Source: Gnetum montanum (lineage: Eukaryota; Streptophyta; Gnetopsida; Gnetales; Gnetaceae). Taken from it: a stretch of DNA of 64,000 nucleotides. Below are positions 56,221-64,000 of this stretch, piece after piece (within the stretch, counting starts at the first letter, position 1; every line of letters starts with the position of its first letter). The notes below the pieces were generated by a model. That model saw nothing but the letters and a program-made list of their open reading frames with translations. It had not been told where the DNA came from and did not search any database. The stretch spans positions 816,825-880,824 of the forward strand of contig MNCI01008366.1 in the NCBI GenBank assembly GCA_015680685.1, in the 5' to 3' direction. The position numbers and the translations under genes were made by a program.

Positions 56221-57739
56221 GACTTGGGACTGCAAAAATAATACAGCACAAACAGAGAGTGGCAATGAATCTGTGCCCATGTCTCGCCGGCTGGACGCTT
56301 GTCACGCTGTGCTAGATTTCCTCACAAATCATCGGCGTGTGTGACCACACTCCCACTTTCTTGGGTCCCATGCTCCCCGCCGTGGCATTTTTGGGTTGTG
56401 GGGATTCTCATTTTCCACTTTTTCCAATCAACGAACGATTTTTCATGAATCTCCGGTCAAGCTGAACAACCGCTGCTTCTTTTAATCCGCTGCTTCCGTT
56501 TTTCTCCTGTGCCGTCTTTTAGGTTTGCATTGATTTTCCAAAATTTCTCGTTCGTGGGGTTGGGTTTTTGTTTTCTGGTAAATTTCTGTGACTTCCAGTG
56601 CCTGCTTTCCCAAAAATATATTGTCGAGCTGCTTAAAATGGGGACTCGTGTTTACTAAAGGATCGGTCGATGAGTCGGTCCTTGTGTTAATGACCTGAAT
56701 TCAACAAAAACTATTTTCGTTGGCGAGGTTCTTGTTTACTTATTTATCGATCGATGAGTCGGTGATTGTTTTAACGGCCTGAATTCAACTGGAGTCCGTG
56801 ATTTTACAGTGGAGCACGTTCTGCTGTCCAAGATTGCTGCACAAGGAATGCAAAAGCACATGTATTTCATGGGAAGTTAGAAAAACGCGTCTGGTTTTAG
56901 TGCTTTTGATCGTGGAGTGCAGTTAATGACACGTGTATTCATTAATGCATGCCCAAGAGTGGGCTCACTGCCTTGACTACGTTTCTGGCCGTGTCCCAGT
57001 TAATTGCTTCAAGTGTAACTCGTGCGCGCGACCAGTCGCAAGTGCACTGGTCAATGACTCCTAATTAATTACGCATTCAATACATTTTAAAATCGTGGTC
57101 AAATTCAATGAATTCACGAGACCGTGACTACGTTCAATGAACCTAACATTAATCGGTTTTTTTAATTATTTATTAATGAAAAAGATTTTCCACCGTAGGT
57201 GTAGTAATAAAGAAATAGCTTTGTGGTGGATCACTTTTATGCCGTCAAATTTTAGAAAAGTAGTTAAAAAAATGATTCTATTCCAAAACAACTCCCTCCC
57301 TTTCCCTATTTTACGTAAAGAGCCAATGATAGGTAGCTAGGTGGTTACCTATTTGTCATGCCTTTTTGAATGACACTTTGCATAATTGTATTTTTTTAAA
57401 ATATTTTTCCATGTGTTTTGGGATGTGCTTATAGTCAAATTAGTTTAGGTTCCGACACCATCCTTATTCTAGTTAAAGAAGCCAATAAGGGGTGGCTCGT
57501 TTGCTATCTTGTTTCCTAATAAATATTACATACGTTAGAGGTTTCAAGTTTAAGAAAAATTAATGCATCATAATAATCCAAATTATTATGTTAACTGAAT
57601 GTTTTTGGGTACATTTAGTCAAATAGTTTTGTTTTGTACCCTAAATTATTATTCAATTTTTCGAGGTCCAACACACACACCCCCCTTTCAGCTCCCCCTC
57701 CCCTTCTACCCCAACCACAAAAAAGAGGTTTGTTTTTTA
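56221..57739. other. Upstream region of the glutaredoxin gene
   Basis: No second gene seen. It holds the direct repeat at 56647-56789 and, further out, AT-rich sequence with a C-rich run near 57677-57715. Confidence 0.5.
56647..56789. repeat. Direct repeat of 59 bp, period 84, upstream of the glutaredoxin gene
   Basis: 56647-56705 and 56731-56789 share TGTTTACT, TCGATGAGTCGGT, TTGT and CCTGAATTCAAC in order. The two copies differ at roughly ten positions. Confidence 0.8.
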
Positions 57740-57789
57740 GTAATGAAGTGTTAGCCTAGTGATAATACTCTTGATTTGGAAGTTCCAGG
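57740..57789 (+). repeat. tRNA-like (SINE-like) sequence, left half, split by element D
   Basis: TAGCCTAGTGA at 57752-57762 fits the pol III A box. It runs to TTCCAGG, where element D begins, and continues at 63547. Rejoined, A and B boxes are about 42 bases apart, as in tRNA-derived SINEs. Confidence 0.5.
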
Positions 57790-58382
57790 TGATAAGTGGT
57801 GAGGTAGCCCTACACTCAACCATACGAATACGAACGTTTCACACACAATCCAGTCGAACTCCGCAAACAGGCTAGTTGTGGTATCTAGATAGTTACTCGT
57901 TGATCGCAATTCGTTGTCTTCCCACCTAGACTAGTATTTGCTTTGTCACGTATGGTTTAGTCTAAGGTGAGGTGTATGATGTGTTCCTAAACTAATGCTG
58001 CTCCTAGAGACAATGGAAAATAATCTTTAATTCAACTAGAAGGAAAGGGCAAAGAGAGTTAAACTAAGAGGAGATAGGGAGAGAGGATCTAAGCTAACCT
58101 AAGTGTGATGAGCATCCGTTCCTTAATCATCTGTACACATCTCGGATCTCGTGCACGACTACCACTGGGATTACCAAGCGCATGGCCTAAGTACGCTACT
58201 GGGATACCAAGTAGTCACACGTAGATGCTCGTGACTCAGTCGTACTAATTCCGCGTTTAATGACGATAACAGTTAAGTAATTAAACTAAGTGAATGCTGC
58301 AATGATGAAGTAATCTCGATCTTTATTTTCAGTCATGTGCATGTCCAAGTACGTCACACTCGAATAAAGGATGCCATACTAT

Positions 58383-59342
58383 TGATGAGATGCGATTCGC
58401 ATGAGCCGCGATATCGCGTCGTCCCCTGTGATGTCGCGTACGCGATATCGCAGTCCACTGCCAAATCTATAAATAAGAGGCGACACTCCCCTTATTTTCC
58501 ATCCTAGGCCAAAAGTAGGGAAACTCTGGCAGATTGATCACTTCAGAGATAGAATATTTTCCATGTGCCCGCAGTAGGAGTCCCCAAGTGAACGAATCTT
58601 TATTCGAGCAGCTTTGTACTTGAACACAAGTTGTGTACGGCAATAAAGATGAGCTTTGTGGATAAACCTTGCAGTGCATGGAATAGGATTTATTATTTGT
58701 TATTTATTACATGTTATTTTCTACTTATTTATTACATGCATTAGCGTGGCATGAGTACGACTTGATTACGAGCATTTACGAATGTGTATGGCTAATCAAG
58801 GAATCAACTGCTCATAGCGATTAGGTTCTCTCACCCTGAACTCCTAGAATGTGGAATGAGTATGACTTGATTACGAACATCTAAGGATGTGTACGGCTAG
58901 TCAAGGAATCGGTTGCTCATTATGTTTAGGCTAGTTAAGTGCCTCAGTACGACCACTTCGAGCACGTGCGTTACGCGTGGTGATCCCAATAACAATTAGC
59001 GTTTGGTAGCCACGATTGCATAGTTCAGGGTGTGTACGGTAAGTGGGAACGAATGCTGACGCTAGTTAATTTAGACTTAGTCATTAGTTAGAGTTAGTTA
59101 GTTTCTCAACCCTTCACCTTGATAGCATAGGAGAAAAACATTAAAAAACTATAAAAATCACATACCTCGGACTTACTTAACCATACACCATGACAACTAC
59201 AAGTAAGTCTGGGAAGACAACGAATGATTAACCCCAAGTGTTCCATGGGGCGTGTAGGCATTTAGTCTGCGGTGATCGACTGGATCACGCGTGCTACGTT
59301 CGTTTCGTATGGTTGAGTGTAGGGGTACCTCGCCACTCATCA
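58383..59342 (+). mobile_element. Solo LTR (960 bp) inside the D 3' LTR, TSD ACTAT
   Basis: TGATGAG to CTCATCA. ACTAT at 58378-58382 and 59343-59347 is a perfect target duplication. TATA block near 58467. It contains an imperfect internal direct repeat with a period of about 105 bp (58748 and 58853, both with GAGTAYGACTTGATTACGA), absent from the other LTRs here. Confidence 0.93.
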
Positions 59343-59477
59343 ACTATTACAATCATCAACTATGCGTATGATGCTGACTGTCTTCTGTGTTGCCCTTAGG
59401 TGAGTTAATTTCATGAGAAGAAGCCATTTCTATGGTGTGCAAATTTTTACCGTTAATTAATTTTTATTGATTAACCC

Positions 59478-60207
59478 NNNNNNNNNNNNNNNNNNNNNNN
59501 NNNNNNNNNNNNNNNNNNNNNNNNNNNNNNNNNNNNNNNNNNNNNNNNNNNNNNNNNNNNNNNNNNNNNNNNNNNNNNNNNNNNNNNNNNNNNNNNNNNN
59601 NNNNNNNNNNNNNNNNNNNNNNNNNNNNNNNNNNNNNNNNNNNNNNNNNNNNNNNNNNNNNNNNNNNNNNNNNNNNNNNNNNNNNNNNNNNNNNNNNNNN
59701 NNNNNNNNNNNNNNNNNNNNNNNNNNNNNNNNNNNNNNNNNNNNNNNNNNNNNNNNNNNNNNNNNNNNNNNNNNNNNNNNNNNNNNNNNNNNNNNNNNNN
59801 NNNNNNNNNNNNNNNNNNNNNNNNNNNNNNNNNNNNNNNNNNNNNNNNNNNNNNNNNNNNNNNNNNNNNNNNNNNNNNNNNNNNNNNNNNNNNNNNNNNN
59901 NNNNNNNNNNNNNNNNNNNNNNNNNNNNNNNNNNNNNNNNNNNNNNNNNNNNNNNNNNNNNNNNNNNNNNNNNNNNNNNNNNNNNNNNNNNNNNNNNNNN
60001 NNNNNNNNNNNNNNNNNNNNNNNNNNNNNNNNNNNNNNNNNNNNNNNNNNNNNNNNNNNNNNNNNNNNNNNNNNNNNNNNNNNNNNNNNNNNNNNNNNNN
60101 NNNNNNNNNNNNNNNNNNNNNNNNNNNNNNNNNNNNNNNNNNNNNNNNNNNNNNNNNNNNNNNNNNNNNNNNNNNNNNNNNNNNNNNNNNNNNNNNNNNN
60201 NNNNNNN
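59478..60207. other. Assembly gap (730 N)
   Basis: Unresolved bases next to a CGATATCG palindrome array, inside the 3' LTR of element D. Frames running through it are artefacts. Confidence 1.
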
Positions 60208-60305
60208 CACGATATCGCGTACGCGATATCGCAGGGGATGCGATATCGCGTCGGCCACGATATCACGTACGCGATATCGCGGCTTATGCAATCTACGTCT
60301 CATCA

Positions 60306-62400
60306 CTAGGGCAGAGCCTCTTATTAATGGAATGGGTAGGTGGATGTTGTGGGCTCGTTGTTCAAGTAATTAGCTACCTGAGACTTGATAGCGTAGAACA
60401 ACACCTCAACCAGCGAGTCACATGAGTTCTTTATTTGTAGATGAGATTACTTATAAAAAGATAAAGAGACAAAAACATAAAACAATAAATTGAAAAATGA
60501 AAAATTGGAAAACAAAAAATTGTAAAATTAAAGAAAAGGGAAAATATTTATTAATCCTGCTTATTAGAATGGAGGATACCCCCCATAACTAAATGGTTGA
60601 GCATAGCTAGGATTAATAAATGAAAGGTTGGGATCCTTGCATGTTGGAAATATTGGGACCTGGTCATACTTACCCCATTGGGGTTCACACACTTGATTAG
60701 AGTTGACATAGTGGGCCAAGTTATAAGATGTGGTTAATTTATATGAAGTTGACCCACTATGGTACCTATGACCATAAGATGGTATGCAAGGATCGATATG
60801 TCTATCTATGTGGCTATATTCATTGGGCTGAATAGTTGTTGGAGTATTGCTTGGTGGCCCAGATAAAGTAACACGAGGTATTGTAGAGGAAGATGCACCA
60901 TAGTGTTGGACTTGTGCTAAGTTGGAGGATGTAGTGGGCTCGGAGCTATGTTATCCTTTTTTACAGTCATGTCTAAAGAAAGGATGCCTTCGATGTTGTA
61001 AAGGGTTCCCACTGCTATTGACAGTAGAAGCACAAGTAACATTCATGGGTCAATGCTGTGGTGCAAATCCTTCTAGAACACTTGGTGGCGATGTAGAAGG
61101 AGGTGAAGGATGAGAATTTTGAAATTGAGGAGAAGTGTAAGGTACCCAAGGTGGTGGTTCTGTTGGTGAGGATATGGGTTGATAGTATTGAAGAGAATGA
61201 TAATAATGTGGTGAGATAGAGTATCTTGGCCCAGTTGGGGAAATAGGATGCTGAACTTGATAGGCACTTGGGTTTGGATGATATGAAGGATGTACCCAAT
61301 TCGAGGGTGGCCTCCCCCACAACTAGGATTGTTGCCACTGTGAATGAACACAATACCTCTGTACGAACTCTAGGTGCAACACTCTTCCCCAATGCTCACG
61401 TAAATGTGACAAGACTGGGCATTGACCCTTGGGGTGATCATACAAGAAAATGTTGCATTGATACGTATGATTGGTAGTTAAGTTCCTATTCTCTTCTACC
61501 CTTCTTTTTGATTATCTAAAGGTATATTGTCCTATTTCTTGGTTTTCCATGACTCTACCTCTAACAATGTTGGCATATTCTCCACACTTTTCATGCATCC
61601 AATCCATCATCTTATTTCTCTTTGCCTCAATTTCATTTAATGATTGTAGTGTTGGAAAAGATGATTCCACCTCCTTGAGGTGAGTTGATTTCTCCTCTTT
61701 CAGATTATGGACCTTTGTTGATGTAAGATTTTGGTTCCATTGAGATTTTTCAACATTCTCCCATCTAGCCATTTCTCCTTCTTCCTTTGCTACCTACTTG
61801 ATAAGCTCTTGGAATTAATGGGTTCATAGCTCATATAGTTGACCTCAGGCATACATCCCTAGGGTCTTCCTTGTTTCATTATGAAGCCCATCTATGATAT
61901 GGTACATTAGCCTTTCCTTGGAGAACTCATGACCTGGGTAGTTATTTAACAATGCATAATATATTTCTAAGGCCATGTCCAAGGGTTCATGTTGTGCTTG
62001 TTTCCATTCTTGGATTTGTTTCCTCAAGGCTGACACTCTTGCATAAGTTTGATATCTTTCATTGAAAAGTTCTACCATTGTTGGCCAACGTTGAATTGAA
62101 TTTGGTTTTAGGGACCTATACCATACTTTTGCGTGGCCAATGTGTCATAGGAAAGAGCTTAAGTTTTTGCCATCCATTATCAATGTTGTTCCATGCACAA
62201 GCATCATAGAAGGCTTGTAAATGTTGTTGCAAATCTAATTCATAGCCTCCTGAGAACTTAGGAAAGTTGTTTAAGTTAAGCCTAGGTAGACAACTTTCCT
62301 TACGATGCCTATGGGATATTTGAATAGCCTCTTGTATATGCGTTAGGCTCTTAATGGCTAGTAGGGGTTTCTCATCACTGGGTAGGTTATGCATTTGTGA
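60306..62400 (-). pseudogene. Gag of element D, broken
   Basis: The minus strand from 62394 has the clan core RLNLNNFPKFSGGYELDLQQ, then YDACAWNNIDNGWQKLKLFP. 62078-61845 continues with LFNERYQTYARVSALRKQIQ and the capsid part ALLNNYPGHEFSKE. A coiled, charged linker follows (61772-61512). The zinc knuckle near 61475-61430 reads CNIFLYDHPKGQCP, with one Cys lost. A proline/tyrosine-rich part with QHPISPTGP (61322-61050) matches QQPISPSGS of element C. Frames are separated by stops. The stretch 60990-60306 continues the Pro/Tyr/Ser-rich tail and then loses similarity. Confidence 0.75.
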
Positions 62401-62671
62401 GTTGGGACGATGCTGTCTTTATTTATGTTCATAGGAAACCCCTTCATCAGATTGGGTACTCCAAACTTTATCTTCATCATCATATAATTTATTGGTTTTC
62501 CAATGAATTGCCTTACTAGTTGTTGTGTTTTCGTAGTCTTGTGAGAGAGACATTGTTGTAATTTTTGTGTGATTTAATTGAATTTAATTTAACTTCTTTT
62601 CTAAATGATATATCGTTAATACTTGTTACAGCGATCTTGTATGATATAACTAATCTAAATAACTAGCACCG

Positions 62672-62689
62672 TCCTTAACAACAATGCCA
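62672..62689 (-). other. Primer binding site of element D, degenerate tRNA-Asp type
   Basis: The minus strand reads TGGCATTGTTGTTAAGGA, one base after the LTR end. It keeps 11 of 18 tRNA-Asp PBS positions. Confidence 0.55.
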
Positions 62690-62690
62690 A

Positions 62691-63546
62691 TGATGAGTGG
62701 CGAGATACCCCTACACTCAACCATACGAATACGATCGTTTCACACACGATTTTGTTGAACTCCGCAGACAGGCTAGTTGTGGTATCTAGATAGTTACTCA
62801 TTGATCGCAGTTCACTATCTTCCCACGTGGACTAGTATTTGCTTTGTCATGTATGGTTTAGTCCAGGGTGAGGTGTATGATGTGTTCCTAAACTAATGTT
62901 GCTCCTAGAGACAATGGAAAATAATCTTTCATTAAGCTAGGAGGAAAGGGCAGAGAGAGTTAAACTAAGAGGAGATAGGGAGAGAGGATCTAAGCTAGCC
63001 TAAGTGCAATGAGCATCTGTTCCTTAATCATCCATACACATCTTAGACCTTGTGCATGACTACCATTGAGATTACTAAGCACATGGCCCAAGTACGCTAC
63101 TGGGATACCAAGTAGTCACACGTAGATGCTCGTGACTAAGTCGTACTCATTCCACATTTAATGACGATAACAATTAAGTAATTAAACTAAGTGAATTTTG
63201 CAATGATGAAGTAATCTTGATCTTTATTTTTGGTCATGTGTGTATCCAAGTATGTCACACTTGAATAAAGGATGTTTTACAATTACAATCATCACACTAC
63301 CGGCATGCACTAGGAGAAGGGTTGAGAAAAACTAAAATACGAACTAAGTTCTATCTACTGACTGAAAAAACTAACTATTTTCAAACTAAATCCTCTCATG
63401 CACCTACATGTGTATTTATAGGTTCACATAGGAGTCACGATATTGTGTATCCGATATCATTATTTGGGCTGCGATATCGCATACCCGATATTGTGGATCC
63501 AATATCAGGGGTCTGATATCGTAGCTTAATGAATCATGATTCATCA
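62691..63546 (-). mobile_element. 5' LTR of element D (856 bp)
   Basis: The plus strand reads TGATGAGTGGCGAG at 62691 and ends TTCATCA at 63546 (mutated CTCATCA). It shows several CGATATC/GATATTG palindromes at 63430-63530, next to the LTR's 5' end. Confidence 0.87.
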
Positions 63547-63620
63547 CTAGGTTATGGGTTCAATTTTGGTGGGCAATGTTGAGTTATAAAGTTCTAATTT
63601 CACTATAAGTAATAGGGGTA
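63547..63620 (+). repeat. tRNA-like (SINE-like) sequence, right half
   Basis: Resumes after element D with CTAGGTTATGGGTTCAATTTT. GGTTCAATTTT at 63557-63567 resembles a pol III B box with its final CC changed to TT. Confidence 0.5.
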
Positions 63621-64000
63621 AATATTGTTTTAAAAATATATTTTGGATTCCATAAAATAAATAAGACTGATGGATCTATCGTACATATTAACTTGTGAAA
63701 AATAAATCTTCAACACATCTTCTATATAGTTCCCTAGAACTAATACTGATAGTGTAAATAATGCATGTAAATATTAACTAGAGATTTTTTCATTTTCTTC
63801 TAAAAAGTTTTGTTCACAACATTAGAATAATACATGTTTATCATTTATTACTACTTATGGCAAATATAATCATCACATTTTGTCTTTATGTTACCCATTA
63901 TTCCATCTTTCCATTTCACTTAGAGGTGGTGTGATCCCATTCATATTTTTCTAATTAATTAATGCTCTTATGGATATTGAAATTGTTATATGTACATATT
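63621..64000. other. AT-rich sequence to the window end
   Basis: No feature recognised. Confidence 0.5.

Larger units (their letters stand above)
57790..60305 (-). mobile_element. 3' LTR of element D, interrupted by a solo LTR and a 730-N gap
   Basis: The outer pieces 57790-58382 and 59343-60305 align with 62691-63290 and 63450-63546 of the 5' LTR. The last stretch before the end has palindromes CGATATCGCGTACGCGATAT (60211-60230) and more of the same. 59365-59477 does not align with the 5' LTR, so something else may lie at the gap. Confidence 0.72.
57790..63546 (-). mobile_element. Element D: minus-strand, gag-only element of the TGATGAG clan
   Basis: On the minus strand: 5' LTR 63546-62691, PBS, gag (about 62400-60900), then the 3' LTR from 60305 to 57790. 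The internal region is only 2.4 kb; no protease, RT, RNase H or integrase is present, and no clear PPT precedes the 3' LTR, so the 3' side of the internal region is probably deleted. CCAGG (57785-57789) and CTAGG (63547-63551) are a 4/5 target duplication. The 3' LTR is interrupted by a solo LTR (58383-59342) and by an assembly gap. Confidence 0.8.

Noticed and set aside
55514-56305. Open frame of 263 codons on the minus strand, Leu/Pro/Ser-rich
   Set aside because: It overlaps exon 1, intron 1 and exon 2 of the glutaredoxin in another frame and runs through the intron; the spliced glutaredoxin explains the region.
59457-60309. Open frames of 270-280 codons on both strands
   Set aside because: They consist almost only of unresolved bases in the assembly gap.

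Overview
The window is nuclear DNA of a vascular plant with a repeat-rich genome, probably a seed plant. The evidence is one intron-split glutaredoxin gene with a serine-rich plastid-targeting N-terminus, and about 50 kb of decayed Ty3/gypsy LTR retrotransposons primed by plant tRNA-Asp (Athila/Tat-like). I cannot name the species. There are no bacterial features, rRNA genes, CRISPR arrays or intact tRNA genes. Three assembly gaps are present: 5692, 42471-42503 and 59478-60207.

Layout. 1-5839: an LTR fragment, then the 3' half of an Athila-like element (E) with an env-position ORF and a 3' LTR. 5840-13023: a minus-strand element of another Ty3/gypsy family (F), with 2.0-kb LTRs and a pol gene missing everything between the start of RT and the end of integrase; E sits in its 3' LTR. 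13080-14920: a decayed plant tandem-CCCH (TZF) zinc-finger pseudogene carrying local tandem duplications. 17993-49188: a large old element (B) broken by four later insertions: element A (18045-27853, TSD ATGTT) in its 5' LTR, a reversed LTR (31295-32184) in its protease region, element C (35818-42665) after its pol gene, and a solo LTR (44482-45245, TSD GATGG) exactly at the start of its env-like ORF. 50450-52690: a diverged tandem duplication of about 1.1 kb. 53806-56141 (minus): the one apparently intact host gene, a five-exon plastid-type glutaredoxin with a CPYG active site. 57740-63620: a minus-strand, gag-only element (D) inserted in a tRNA-like (SINE-like) sequence, with a further solo LTR (TSD ACTAT) inside one of its LTRs.

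The tRNA-Asp-primed elements are one clan. Their LTRs begin TGATGAG and end CTCATCA, they share a gag zinc knuckle of the form CX2CX3HX4C, and the polypurine tract is GGGGGTA. In one subgroup the U3 region is almost wholly an array of CGATATCG/GTACGC palindromes in front of a TATA box. Elements E and B carry an env-position ORF (plant-transposon-protein-like domain plus coiled coil), and in front of it an internal copy of the U3-type palindrome module with its own TATA-like box. Most premature stops are TAG at positions where a sister copy has a glutamine or tryptophan codon, as expected if CHG-methylated cytosines decay. All element ORFs are broken, so nothing here looks autonomously mobile.
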